Of a stretch of DNA of 64,000 nucleotides, positions 9,246 through 17,868 are shown piece by piece. This DNA comes from JAJFFW01 sp965263375 (GTDB lineage: Bacteria > Pseudomonadota > Alphaproteobacteria > Caulobacterales > Parvularculaceae): contig OZ253669.1 of NCBI GenBank assembly GCA_965263375.1, forward strand, positions 806,001 to 870,000. Reading direction: 5' to 3'. Numbering within the stretch: the stretch's first letter is position 1; the number at the start of each line of letters is the position of its first letter. The translations under genes were made by a program, and so were the position numbers. The notes under the pieces are model-generated. The model was not told the origin of the DNA, searched no databases, and saw nothing but the letters and a program-made list of their open reading frames with translations.

Positions 9246-9367
9246 TTCGAAAAACGAAACAGTATGAGCGAAGTTTATATTTGTGAATACCGAGAATTTT
9301 AAATAAACCATTTAATAACAGATAGTTACAAGGTGTGGGCGCATCCAATAATATTCGAAAATCGAAT
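9246..9367. promoter_or_regulatory. Two TTCG-N5-CGAA palindromes in a divergent intergenic region
   Basis: TTCGAAAAACGAA lies at 9246-9258 and ATTCGAAAATCGAAT (perfect) at 9353-9367. Both have the form TTCG-five bases-CGAA and sit in the 340-base region between the betaine operon (minus) and the permease gene (plus). They look like two operator half-site pairs for one dimeric repressor, spaced about 108 bases apart. The rest of 9149-9488 is unremarkable and carries no gene I can support. Confidence 0.45.
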
Positions 9368-9488
9368 CAAGGTTGTATGGCTCACAGATCTCTACTTTTG
9401 CCAAGCAGGCCCAAGAATGGGTAAGCTTTTGGAAATGGACTTGCGGTGGAGGGGGGGATACTTTACCGGACCTTCTAGAGAGGCAAGG

Positions 9489-10298
9489 ATGATTGTTCTC
9501 GCCGCATTGTTTTTTGTCGTGGCCATTATTTACGCGTCTGTCGGTTTTGGCGGCGGGTCAACTTATACAGCGTTATTGGCGATCGCTGAAACTGACTACC
9601 GTATCCTGCCGGTGGTTTCTTTAACCTGTAATATCATTGTGGTCACTGGGGGCGTCATACAGTTTGCGCGAGCGGGCGCTATTGATTGGATGCGAACGCT
9701 GCCGATTTGTGCTTTGTCGATCCCTTTGGCATGGCTGGGCGGACGCATTGTTATTTCCGAAATATTCTTCACAGGCTTATTGGCGTTTTCCCTTTTCTTT
9801 GCTGGCCTCTTGCTGCTCTTCGACAGTCAGTTGCCGCCTGTGGGTGCGAAACAAACAAATTACGCGGCTAGCTCAAAAAGCGTGATAAGCGCCAGAATAC
9901 TCCGTGGCCGTGAACCAGTAATTGGCGGCGCGATTGGGTTTCTCTCTGGCTTAGTCGGGATTGGCGGCGGTATTTTTCTGGCGCCGGTGCTGTATCTCTT
10001 AAGATGGGGAGATGCGCGCTCAATCGCTGGCGCCGCCTCATTGTTTATCCTGGTAAACTCCGTCGCAGGCATATTGGGGCATATACAAAAAATGCCTGGC
10101 CAAGTTGCGAACATAATGACTGGACACTGGTGGCTATTTATTGCTGTCATTCTTGGCGGACAGATTGGATCACGCCTCGGCGTGGTTCTTCTCCCACCAT
10201 TGTGGATGAAACGGCTAACGGCGATACTTGTGCTCTTGGTGGCAGCTCGTCTTCTCTTTCACCTCGAAATATTAATAGAAACACACCAGGGCGCTTGA
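9489..10298 (+). CDS. TauE/SafE-family sulfite/sulfonate exporter-like permease
   Basis: This is an integral inner-membrane protein of about 270 residues with roughly eight hydrophobic helices. The two-fold repeat of the TauE/SafE family is visible as GFGGGSTYTALLA near the N-terminus and GLVGIGGGIFLAPVLYLL in the second half. I choose ATG 9489 (MIVLAALFFVV) because it starts directly at the first helix; the open frame reaches back to 9333 but those 52 residues are polar and unlike the family. Family members export sulfite, sulfoacetate or related anions, but the substrate is unassigned for most. It is divergent from the betaine genes. Confidence 0.85.
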   Translation: MIVLAALFFVVAIIYASVGFGGGSTYTALLAIAETDYRILPVVSLTCNIIVVTGGVIQFARAGAIDWMRTLPICALSIPLAWLGGRIVISEIFFTGLLAFSLFFAGLLLLFDSQLPPVGAKQTNYAASSKSVISARILRGREPVIGGAIGFLSGLVGIGGGIFLAPVLYLLRWGDARSIAGAASLFILVNSVAGILGHIQKMPGQVANIMTGHWWLFIAVILGGQIGSRLGVVLLPPLWMKRLTAILVLLVAARLLFHLEILIETHQGA

Positions 10299-10448
10299 TG
10301 GATTAACGTCGCCGCCCATGCTGGTGATTCATTTGATAGCTTTCTGACGTCAACTATCATTGGCCTTTAGGGAGGAGCCTTTGGGGCTGATCGAGTGTTT
10401 ATGTCTATCAGGAGCTTGATGTATCTACAGTTGAGCTGATCTTGCTTT
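10299..10448. other. Intergenic stretch between permease gene and MarR relic
   Basis: I see no gene, RNA or terminator with a U-tract in these 150 bases. The sequence leads directly into the minus-strand MarR relic that ends at 10449. Confidence 0.4.
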
Positions 10449-10629
10449 AAGTATTGGCGCCAGTCGGAAGCTCTTGGATGTAAGGCGTCACTAAGGCGGA
10501 TAAAATAGCTTTCAATTTTTTTGCGTCTGAAGGTTTAATTGTCGATAGTACCTTTGCCTCGTGGGCTTTTGCCTCTTCGATTAGGGGGCAGATGGTTTTT
10601 AATCCGTGTTCTGTTGTCTTGCCCCCTTA
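10449..10629 (-). pseudogene. MarR-family regulator, 3' fragment
   Basis: The minus strand reads TEHGLKTICPLIEEAKAHEA, then KVLSTIKPSDAKKLKAILSA, then LVTPYIQELPTGANT and a stop at 10449-10451. This is the C-terminal third of a MarR-family protein (wing end, long dimerisation helix). A stop codon occurs in frame four codons upstream and the winged-helix part is missing, so it is a truncated relic. The palindromic promoter element at 10702 lies 70 bases away, which would fit an autoregulated MarR gene that has since been lost. Confidence 0.7.
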
Positions 10630-10701
10630 TAACTGATCCAGAGATTTTGTATTTTTCTACAAAAATGGTGAGGTTTTGGGATGGCGAGGAATAGGAAGAA
10701 A

Positions 10702-10735
10702 ATAGCTTGACAATAAAGCTATAAAATAAAACTAT
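10702..10735 (+). promoter_or_regulatory. Palindromic operator/promoter ahead of gabD-like gene
   Basis: ATAGCTT (10702-10708), seven bases, AAGCTAT (10716-10722) is a perfect inverted repeat. TTGACA (10707-10712) sits inside it as a consensus -35 box, and 17 bases later AACTAT (10730-10735) can serve as -10. The same arrangement is found near 17760 and 22645-22698. It faces the dehydrogenase gene at 11007, leaving a leader of about 270 bases in which I see no gene. A repressor bound to the palindrome would block the -35 box. Confidence 0.6.
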
Positions 10736-11006
10736 ATACATTGGAGCAGGTGAAGGGCTTTGGTTGTATCGTCTCGTTTGTGGCTGGTATGCGTGGCGCC
10801 GCATTTAGTCAAATTGTTTTAAGCGCAGTCTATCGAGATGGTTAGTAACTCAATATGGATATTGAGGTGTGTAAGGAATAAATAGGTTATAGAATTAAAA
10901 TTCAGTTGAATTAGTCTGGTGATTTTCGTAAAGACGTCCTTACGAGTGCTGGGGCTGTTTAGCCAGAAGAATGTTTAATGCTCGAGCATAATATTAGGGG
11001 TGCAAA

Positions 11007-12476
11007 ATGGAATTTGCTAGCGATGAGTTATGGCGCCGTGATCTTTCGAAAGCTTTCATCGGCGGTGTTTGGGCGGCTGCCAACCAGGGGCGCGAATTTT
11101 TTGTGCATAATCCTGCTAATGGCGAAGTCATTACCAGCGTGCCTGATATGGGTGAGGCAGAGACGAAAAAGGCTATTGATGTAGCTTCAAAAGCGTTTGA
11201 AAGCTGGAAAAAAACGACAGCAAAAGAGCGTTCAAAAATTCTTAAAAAGTGGCATGCTCTTATCGAGCGCCATTCCGAAAGCCTCGCGCGACTGTTGTCT
11301 TTGGAACAGGGAAAGCCGCTTTCAGAAGCGACAGGCGAAGTTGCCTATGGTGCAAGTTTTGTCGAGTGGTTTGCTGAAGAGGCCAAGCGCGCTTATGGGA
11401 GTGTTATACCCGCTGTTGCATCCGGCACAGTGCTATCTGTACGGAAGGAGCCAGTTGGGGTTTGCGCTTTAATCACACCGTGGAATTTTCCAGTTGCGAT
11501 GATAACCAGAAAAGCAGCGCCTGCTTTAGCTGCTGGTTGCGCCATAGTCATTAAACCATCTGAGGCGACACCGCTTTGTGCATTGGCGTTGGCGGATTTG
11601 GCGGAGGAGGCTGGCGTACCGGCTGGTGTCTTTAACGTGGTGACAGCTTCGAAAGGCGATCGTGTTGGCGCCGCCCTGACCGAAGGCTCACAAGTTCGAA
11701 AATTGTCATTTACCGGGTCTACGGTTGTGGGGAAATTGTTGCTTGAGCAGTGCGGCAAGACTGTTAAGCGTGTCAGTATGGAGCTTGGAGGTAATGCTCC
11801 ATTTATTGTTTGTGCTGATGCAAATATTGAAAAAGCAGTTGAAGGGGCGCTGCTCTCCAAGTTTCGCAATATGGGACAAACATGTGTTTGCGCTAATCGT
11901 TTTTATGTTCATTCTGCAGTATATGATGAGTTTTCGAGTAAATTAGTTGAGCGCGTAAAGGGATTTTGCATTGGCCCTGCGCTGACGGGCGAAGTGGACC
12001 AGGGGCCGCTTATCAATGATAGTGCTGTCAGCAAAGTTGAAGCGCATATTACTGATGCCATGGATCGGGGGGCGGAAGTTTTAATTGGGGGGAAGCGTCA
12101 TGCGTTAGGCGGCACTTTCTTTGAGCCGACCGTTATTACGAATCTTGCTCCTGATGCTTTGTTGACGCGGGAAGAAACTTTTGGTCCTGTCGCCGGACTC
12201 GTTCGCTTTGAAGAAGCAGAAGAAGTTATCACGTTTGCTAATACATCCAGTGCTGGTCTGGCAGCTTATTTGTACTCTGAATCACCTTCAATGATTGAGC
12301 GATTGTCATCTTCTTTAGAGTACGGGATGATTGGAATAAATACAGGCGTACTTTCAAATGAGGTTTCGCCATTTGGCGGTGTTAAGGAATCTGGCTTAGG
12401 ACGAGAGGGGGGGAGCCAAGGCCTCGATGAATATCTAGAATATAAGTACTTATGTCAGGGTGGTTTGGGCGTTTAA
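11007..12476 (+). CDS. NAD(P)-dependent succinate-semialdehyde dehydrogenase-like enzyme
   Basis: This 489-residue aldehyde dehydrogenase is closest in pattern to GabD. It has LSLEQGKPLSEATGEVAYGA near the N-terminal third, ITPWNFPVAMITRKAAPALA, the general-base Glu in MELGGNAPF, the nucleophilic Cys in GQTCVCANR, and a C-terminal FGGVKESGLGREGG. GabD oxidises succinate semialdehyde to succinate; related enzymes take glutarate semialdehyde or other omega-acid aldehydes. ATG 11007 follows AGGGG. It is the first gene downstream of the 10702 operator and is followed by hemB on the same strand after 159 bases. The exact substrate is an inference. Confidence 0.88.
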   Translation: MEFASDELWRRDLSKAFIGGVWAAANQGREFFVHNPANGEVITSVPDMGEAETKKAIDVASKAFESWKKTTAKERSKILKKWHALIERHSESLARLLSLEQGKPLSEATGEVAYGASFVEWFAEEAKRAYGSVIPAVASGTVLSVRKEPVGVCALITPWNFPVAMITRKAAPALAAGCAIVIKPSEATPLCALALADLAEEAGVPAGVFNVVTASKGDRVGAALTEGSQVRKLSFTGSTVVGKLLLEQCGKTVKRVSMELGGNAPFIVCADANIEKAVEGALLSKFRNMGQTCVCANRFYVHSAVYDEFSSKLVERVKGFCIGPALTGEVDQGPLINDSAVSKVEAHITDAMDRGAEVLIGGKRHALGGTFFEPTVITNLAPDALLTREETFGPVAGLVRFEEAEEVITFANTSSAGLAAYLYSESPSMIERLSSSLEYGMIGINTGVLSNEVSPFGGVKESGLGREGGSQGLDEYLEYKYLCQGGLGV

Positions 12477-12635
12477 GTTGCGTGCTTAATATCTGCACAA
12501 ACTGATATTGATCTACACAAATTGATATGACATGCGTGAACGTCAAACCCATAACCAATATGGGTCTCGTTGTGATCTTCTAGCCGTTTTAGAACAGATC
12601 TCAAATACATGTAACATATTTGGGGATGCCTAGAA

Positions 12636-13610
12636 ATGTTGAATACATACCCTAATGTTCGGATGCGCAGGCTAAGGTCATCTGAGCTAGTAAGAGATAT
12701 CTTTAGGGAAACATCGTTATCAGTTAACGATCTGATGTATCCAATTTTTGTTGAAGAAAATATCGAAGACTATCTTCCCGTAAAAAGCATGCCTGGTATT
12801 TTTCGAATACCAGAAGCGCGCTTAGAGAATGCGATCGAAGACATTGCGAAGCTGAACATCAAAGCCGTAATGATGTTTGGCATCTCTCACAGTAAGGATG
12901 AAATTGGCAGCAGCTCTTGGCATCCGCAAGGGCTATTAAGTAGAATGATCGCGAAAACAAAACAAGTGGCCCCTAACCTTGTGGTCGCGGCAGATGTTTG
13001 TTTTTGTGAATATACAGACCACGGACATTGCGGCGTGTTAAGCAATAACTGTGTTGATAATGATGCGACATTAAAGAATTTGGAGAAGCAGGCGGTTATT
13101 GCTGCGCGTGCTGGGGCGGACATTATTGCCCCTTCGGGGATGATGGATGGTCAAGTGGCGACTATTCGGGCTGCTCTAGATGGTGAAAGCTTTCATGACA
13201 TTCCAATTATGAGCTATTCGACTAAATTCCATTCAGCAATGTATGGCCCTTTCAGGGAAGCTGCTGGATGTGAGTTAAAGGGAAGCCGTAGTACGTATCA
13301 AATGGACCCCGCCAACTCGCGTGAGGCGATACGGGAGTCGCTGCTCGACGAGTGTGAAGGTGCGGATGTTTTAATGGTTAAGCCAGCATTATCCTACTTG
13401 GATGTGATCGCAAATATCAGATCGCAAAGCTTATTACCTCTGGCGGCTTACCAGGTGAGTGGTGAATACTCAATGATTAAGTTTGCTGCACTTGCAGGGG
13501 CGTTAAATGAAGATCAGGTTGTTAGAGAGCAGCTCGTTTCTATTAAACGCGCTGGCGCTGATTTGATCATAACCTATTTTGCGAAAACGCTTGCGGAGCA
13601 AGGTATATGA
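12636..13610 (+). CDS. hemB: Delta-aminolevulinic acid dehydratase (porphobilinogen synthase)
   Basis: This 324-residue protein is a full-length HemB, which joins two 5-aminolevulinate molecules to porphobilinogen in tetrapyrrole synthesis. The zinc-site cysteines are visible in VCFCEYTDHGHCG, the first Schiff-base Lys in YSTKFHSAMYGPFREAAG and the second in VLMVKPALSYLD. ATG 12636 follows GGGGA. HemB is normally a housekeeping enzyme with no link to catabolism, so its place between a GabD-like gene and a convergent clpP-amidase-ThDP operon, inside a regulon-like block, is unusual. It might be the only copy, or a second copy serving the cluster; the window cannot say. Confidence 0.93.
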   Translation: MLNTYPNVRMRRLRSSELVRDIFRETSLSVNDLMYPIFVEENIEDYLPVKSMPGIFRIPEARLENAIEDIAKLNIKAVMMFGISHSKDEIGSSSWHPQGLLSRMIAKTKQVAPNLVVAADVCFCEYTDHGHCGVLSNNCVDNDATLKNLEKQAVIAARAGADIIAPSGMMDGQVATIRAALDGESFHDIPIMSYSTKFHSAMYGPFREAAGCELKGSRSTYQMDPANSREAIRESLLDECEGADVLMVKPALSYLDVIANIRSQSLLPLAAYQVSGEYSMIKFAALAGALNEDQVVREQLVSIKRAGADLIITYFAKTLAEQGI

Positions 13611-13660
13611 TCAATTTAAGTGATGGCCGTTCTCGTTGAATGATTGGTTTTCTATAAAAC

Positions 13661-13701
13661 TATCAGCATAGGTATTTAATATATACACCAATATGCTGAT
13701 A
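13661..13701. terminator. Inverted repeat between convergent hemB and clpP
   Basis: TATCAGCATA (13661-13670) and TATGCTGATA (13692-13701) form a perfect 10-bp stem with a 21-base loop in the 110 bases between two convergent genes. There is no strong U-tract on either side, so it may be a weak bidirectional terminator or an mRNA-end stabiliser. Confidence 0.4.
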
Positions 13702-13720
13702 TGAATAATGCTTACGGTTG

Positions 13721-14311
13721 TTAGCGTAATTGAGTGATGCTGTCGATAACCGAGCCCAACAGGCCATACTCTATTGCGCTTTTTGTATCTAACCAAAAGT
13801 CTCTTTCGGTATCGTTGTGGATTTTCTCAGGTGTTTGTCCAGTTGCCTCAGCGAATAAATGTTCAAAGCGTATGCGCATTAGTTCAAGCTGTTTTGCCTG
13901 AATTTCTATGTCAGCGGCGCTTCCGCTAACACCGCCGCTTGGTTGGTGTAACAAAAATCGCGTGTTGGGAAGACAGTATCGGTTTTCCCGCGAGGCGCCG
14001 ACATAGATTAACGCGCCAGCGCTTGACACCCATCCGCTGCCTATTGTTCGTACCTTAGGTTTTATAAATTTTATGATGTCATGCACCATATCACCTGATT
14101 CAACGTGACCGCCTGGTGAGCTAATGTACACATTGATTGGGTCATTACTATCATCTGCTAGCGTCAATAATTCTGATGCGGCGCGATTTGCAACCCGGTC
14201 GTTTATTTCACCGGTTATTAGCACGTTTCTTGTTTTAAATAGTCTAGCTTCTAAGGAGCTTTTGTTCAGCAATTCATTTGTTGTGTCGTCTTGAGGTTTT
14301 TCATTATTCAT
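13721..14311 (-). CDS. clpP: ClpP-family serine protease subunit
   Basis: This 196-residue protein is a ClpP paralogue of the kind many alphaproteobacteria carry besides the housekeeping copy. The catalytic Ser is in GWVSSAGALIYVG, the His in FLLHQPSGGVSG and the Asp in DTERDFWLD, so the triad is complete. The gene stands alone without clpX. ClpP forms a tetradecamer fed by an AAA+ unfoldase. It starts at ATG 14311 after AAGGA, 78 bases downstream of an amidase gene on the same strand, so it is probably the last gene of a three-gene minus-strand operon with the ThDP enzyme. Why a protease subunit sits there is unclear. Confidence 0.9.
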   Translation of the reverse strand: MNNEKPQDDTTNELLNKSSLEARLFKTRNVLITGEINDRVANRAASELLTLADDSNDPINVYISSPGGHVESGDMVHDIIKFIKPKVRTIGSGWVSSAGALIYVGASRENRYCLPNTRFLLHQPSGGVSGSAADIEIQAKQLELMRIRFEHLFAEATGQTPEKIHNDTERDFWLDTKSAIEYGLLGSVIDSITQLR

Positions 14312-14389
14312 TACGTATTCCTTCGGTGATCTTATTAATGTTGCTGAAAAAACTAAACAAAAGCAGATATGGTATGTGTAAAGATCTAA

Positions 14390-15907
14390 TTAATGATCCC
14401 GCCAGTTGACAGACTGCTCGAAAGCGTACGCCGCCTGATAGATGGTCGCTTCATCATATCGTCTTCCAACTAGCATCATTCCGATAGGCAACCCCTTATC
14501 GCTCAAGCCACAGGGAATTGACATTGCGGGGTGATGAGTAATGTTAAACGGAGATGTATTGGGGGCGGGTTCTACAGCGTGGGTGAGTTCCGCTTCGCGT
14601 GAACACTCTGGCTCTGGCAGAGGTTGCGGCGTCATGGGCATCGTTGGCATAACGAGTAGATCGTACTTCTTTAAAGTATTATCATAGGCTGCTCTTATGC
14701 GGCGTACAATATTGATTGCTTTGCCATAAAAGCGATGCCCATAATGATTATTAATGTAGGTGCCTGCGAGGAGGTAAAGTTTCAGGGATTCGGATAAATC
14801 ATCAGCTTTTGTACGCCAGCCGCGATGGAAATCCATGAGTGACACTGGGTATAAGTCGCTACGGCCAGTGCCGTAACCATCGCCCCACATCATTGTCGCT
14901 GCAAGGCCTCCTGTGCCAATTGGGGTCCATATGGCTGGCGCCAGACGGTGTTCGGGAATGGACACCTCTTCCACCGTTGCTCCAAGTGATTCGAATTTAC
15001 GGGCAGATGATAGTACTCGTTCATCTACAATTTCTTCACTACCTGCTTGTTTGAACCCTTCTGTTAGAATGCCGATTTTAAGTCCGGAGACGCCGTTTTT
15101 TAAGATTTCGGTATAGGAGGGGATTTCACCTTTGTAGGCGCGAGCATCGTATCCGTCATCACCGGCTATTATTTCAAGTAGTTGTGCATTATCTTCTACT
15201 GTGGATGTCATTGGTCCGGCGTGATCGACCATGATTTCTAGGGGCATTATTCCTGAATATGGTACAAGCCCCCAAGTCGGCTTCATACCATATAAGCCGC
15301 AACATGCTGACGGTACGCGTATGGATCCGCCTTGGTCGCCGCCAATAGCCATGTCAGCTTCTCCCGTGGCGACGACAACAGCGCTTCCTGATGATGATCC
15401 GCCAGCTGAATAGCCAGGTTTAATAGGGTTTTGAATGGGGCCAGTGTAATTGAGGTGGCTGCTAAGGCTTATGCAGAATGTTTGCGTCTGTGTTTTGCCG
15501 ATTATTTCGCCCCCCGCATCAAGAATGCGAGTAACGATAGGGGCGTCAAATTCAGGTATATATCCGTTAAGTGTTGAGGACCCATTAGCCATAGGTACGC
15601 CTGCGACAAGAATATTATCTTTGATGGCTATTTTTTTTCCGCTTAATGCCCCATCGGGTGCGCCTTTAATTGACGTTTTTCTATACCAGGCATTAAACGG
15701 ATTATCTTCTGCGGTGGGGGCAAAGCCTGGGGTGCGCGGATATTTAACGTCCGGTAATTCATCAGGGAGCGTATCCACGGTATTATAGTCTGTTATTGCC
15801 CCTTTCATCAAATTTCGAAAGGTATCAATTTCTTCAGTGCTTAGCGACAAACCGCATTCTTGTGCTGTTTTTTTGAGTTGCTCGTGGCTAGGAAGATGAA
15901 TGGGCAT
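14390..15907 (-). CDS. Amidase-signature family hydrolase
   Basis: This 505-residue member of the amidase signature family has the catalytic triad Lys in KIAIKDNILV, cis-Ser in SAGGSSSGSAVVVA and nucleophile Ser in GGDQGGSIRVPSACCGLYG. An N-terminal extension of about 80 residues before the core recalls the enantioselective amidases of Rhodococcus and Pseudomonas that hydrolyse aryl- or alkyl-amides to acids and ammonia. No signal peptide is seen, so it acts in the cytoplasm. It lies 69 bases downstream of the ThDP-enzyme gene on the same strand. A second amidase of a different subgroup is at 25126, suggesting an amide substrate for the whole block. Confidence 0.9.
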   Translation of the reverse strand: MPIHLPSHEQLKKTAQECGLSLSTEEIDTFRNLMKGAITDYNTVDTLPDELPDVKYPRTPGFAPTAEDNPFNAWYRKTSIKGAPDGALSGKKIAIKDNILVAGVPMANGSSTLNGYIPEFDAPIVTRILDAGGEIIGKTQTQTFCISLSSHLNYTGPIQNPIKPGYSAGGSSSGSAVVVATGEADMAIGGDQGGSIRVPSACCGLYGMKPTWGLVPYSGIMPLEIMVDHAGPMTSTVEDNAQLLEIIAGDDGYDARAYKGEIPSYTEILKNGVSGLKIGILTEGFKQAGSEEIVDERVLSSARKFESLGATVEEVSIPEHRLAPAIWTPIGTGGLAATMMWGDGYGTGRSDLYPVSLMDFHRGWRTKADDLSESLKLYLLAGTYINNHYGHRFYGKAINIVRRIRAAYDNTLKKYDLLVMPTMPMTPQPLPEPECSREAELTHAVEPAPNTSPFNITHHPAMSIPCGLSDKGLPIGMMLVGRRYDEATIYQAAYAFEQSVNWRDH

Positions 15908-15976
15908 ATAGGCCTCGTCTATTGTTGGGTATGGTGTATATTTTCGTGCGAATGCCAGTGCTGTTTAATTGTGCGC

Positions 15977-17704
15977 CTAACGATTCATGATGGAGTGCTG
16001 ATCGTCAAACATGGTTACTGGGGGGTAGGCATTATGATCAGTAATGATTTCAAGCAGCGTAGAGTTCGGACTGTCGATCGCATTTTTTAATGCGTCAGAC
16101 AGCTCATCTGGCTTATCGATTTTATGGCCTTCTACACCGCATGCTTTAGCGATAAGCGCGTGATCTACGGGTGAGAAATGACAAGCACTGGTGTAGCGGC
16201 CAAATAAAACTGTTTCAGCATCTCTTTGATAGCCAAGTACGCCATTATTTAGAACGATGATTGTTACAGACGATCCATTCCGTGCGGCGGTTTCTAATTC
16301 CCCCCAACAATGTCCGAAGCCACCATCGCCGGTAAGGCAGACTATTTTATTTTTGGCGGAGGCCAGTTCTGCGCCAAGGGACATCGGAAAGCCCCAACCA
16401 AGCCCCGCTAATCCGCGAGGCGTTAACAGGCGTTGTCCAGCTTCGAGTTCCAGATACGCAGCTGTCCAATTCGAAGAATAGCTTGCATCAGCGACAATTG
16501 TCGTGTCTGGCGTCAATAGCTGCTGCAATTCGTTCATTACTCGCTCAGGTCGAATTGGTTCACTGTTTGATTGCACAACCGATTGGGCGGTTTCTTTCCA
16601 CTTCATTTTTGCTGTGGAAATATCAGCATGCATATTAGAACGAGAGGCGGCTCGTTTCGTTAAATCTTTTTGTTTAATAGATTGCAGCAATAGCTCTAAG
16701 CCTGTTTTCGCGTCTCCAACCAAGCGAACCGAAGGCTCAAAATTTCTTCCAATCTCCAATGGATCAATGTCAAGGTGAATGACCTTTGCTTCCTTGCTTG
16801 GGATGGACCAGCTGTCAGTGCCATTTTGGTTAGTTCGGGTGCCAACAAATAATACGACGTCAGCATTTTGGACGAGCGGTTTTGTCCAACGCCCTAGGGA
16901 GCGTTCGCCCATAGTGTTGCCGATTAGGCCAACCGTCAGAGGGTGAAAATCGCTCACCGCTCCTTTGCCCATTGTCGTGTATGCAACAGGTAAGTGAGCC
17001 GCTTCTTGTAAATTAGATAATGCGTTACTCGCACCTGCGCCATGGACGCCGCCGCCAGCAATGATAAGAGGGTTTTCCGCGTCGGAAAGTAAAGACGCTG
17101 CTTTGTCGATTGATTGGGCGTCTGGCGCTGGGCGATCTAGTGGCCAGGCGCCGTACCCATTGCTGCGTGGCTTTTGTGGTACAGCAATTGTTTTTTCCAA
17201 AACATCAACAGGAAGCAATAATACAGCTGGACCTGGACGACCAGAGGTTGCGGAGACGATGGCTGCATCAATAAAATCATCGATCCGATCTGGGTCTTCA
17301 ACGCGCCGAATATACTTTGCGCAGCTATCAAATAGTTTGAAATGGTCAAATTCCTGAAATGCATTTCGATCTGCATGAGCGCTAGATACATCCTGAACTA
17401 AAGCAAGTATCGGCGTGGAGGCTTTGAGTGCTTCAGCTAGGGGGGCGACCAGGAGCGTTGCGGCTGGGCCGTTTTGCGCTGTGACGACGCCAATCTTGCC
17501 GCTTGCTCTCGCGTAACCGTCAGCCATGCAGCCGCCTGCATTTTCGGTTCGGTACACATATTGCCGAATTCCCTCATCTTCGGCAGCTAACAGAAGTGCT
17601 GATGGCAAGCTTTGACCAAATATAATGTCAACACCGTGCCTTTTAAGGCTTCGGGCGGCTATTTGCGCGACAGTCGCAGCTTCTGGTTCTGATCCCTTCG
17701 CCAT
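15977..17704 (-). CDS. Thiamine-diphosphate enzyme, acetolactate-synthase-like
   Basis: This 575-residue ThDP-dependent enzyme resembles acetolactate synthase large subunit-like proteins. The N-terminal Pyr domain carries the cofactor-activating Glu in YRTENAGGCMADGYAR. The PP domain near the C-terminus has the ThDP motif CLTGDGGFGHCWGELE followed by IIVLNN. A central domain with GGGVHGAGASNAL and the acidic HLDIDPLEIGRNF lies between. Relatives include 2-oxoacid decarboxylases, benzaldehyde lyase and true acetolactate synthase; no regulatory small subunit gene is adjacent, so a catabolic decarboxylase or lyase role is more likely than branched-chain synthesis. AAGGA precedes ATG 17704. It is divergent from the aldehyde dehydrogenase at 17869, which could oxidise an aldehyde it makes. 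Confidence 0.85.
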   Translation of the reverse strand: MAKGSEPEAATVAQIAARSLKRHGVDIIFGQSLPSALLLAAEDEGIRQYVYRTENAGGCMADGYARASGKIGVVTAQNGPAATLLVAPLAEALKASTPILALVQDVSSAHADRNAFQEFDHFKLFDSCAKYIRRVEDPDRIDDFIDAAIVSATSGRPGPAVLLLPVDVLEKTIAVPQKPRSNGYGAWPLDRPAPDAQSIDKAASLLSDAENPLIIAGGGVHGAGASNALSNLQEAAHLPVAYTTMGKGAVSDFHPLTVGLIGNTMGERSLGRWTKPLVQNADVVLFVGTRTNQNGTDSWSIPSKEAKVIHLDIDPLEIGRNFEPSVRLVGDAKTGLELLLQSIKQKDLTKRAASRSNMHADISTAKMKWKETAQSVVQSNSEPIRPERVMNELQQLLTPDTTIVADASYSSNWTAAYLELEAGQRLLTPRGLAGLGWGFPMSLGAELASAKNKIVCLTGDGGFGHCWGELETAARNGSSVTIIVLNNGVLGYQRDAETVLFGRYTSACHFSPVDHALIAKACGVEGHKIDKPDELSDALKNAIDSPNSTLLEIITDHNAYPPVTMFDDQHSIMNR

Positions 17705-17730
17705 TATTTGGTTCCTTATTATGTAATTTA

Positions 17731-17788
17731 TCGATTGCTATAAAGCTAAATAATATAGCTTGACGATAAAGGCAATAAGGGGTATTCA
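17731..17788. promoter_or_regulatory. Tandem operator-like sites in the ThDP-enzyme/aldehyde-dehydrogenase divergent region
   Basis: AGCTT (17757-17761), seven bases, AAGGC (17769-17773) is a degenerate copy of the palindrome at 10702, again with a -35-like TTGACG (17760-17765) inside it and TATTCA 17 bases later (17783-17788). A conserved right half-site AAGCT (17743-17747) marks a second, weaker site whose centre is 26 bases upstream, exactly the spacing of the two sites before the TonB receptor gene at 22827. Confidence 0.5.
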
Positions 17789-17868
17789 AAAAATATGCAA
17801 AATACCATCTGGGGTTTTTGCGGGCGTGAGCTAGTGGTCGTGACGGAGTGTTAAAATTGGAGGACGAA

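Noticed and set aside
9333..9488. 52-residue N-terminal extension of the TauE-like permease
   Set aside because: Polar and unlike the family; the first helix begins at ATG 9489.
10535..10804. 89-codon minus-strand frame
   Set aside because: It overlaps the MarR remnant in another frame and the palindromic promoter; composition is not protein-like.
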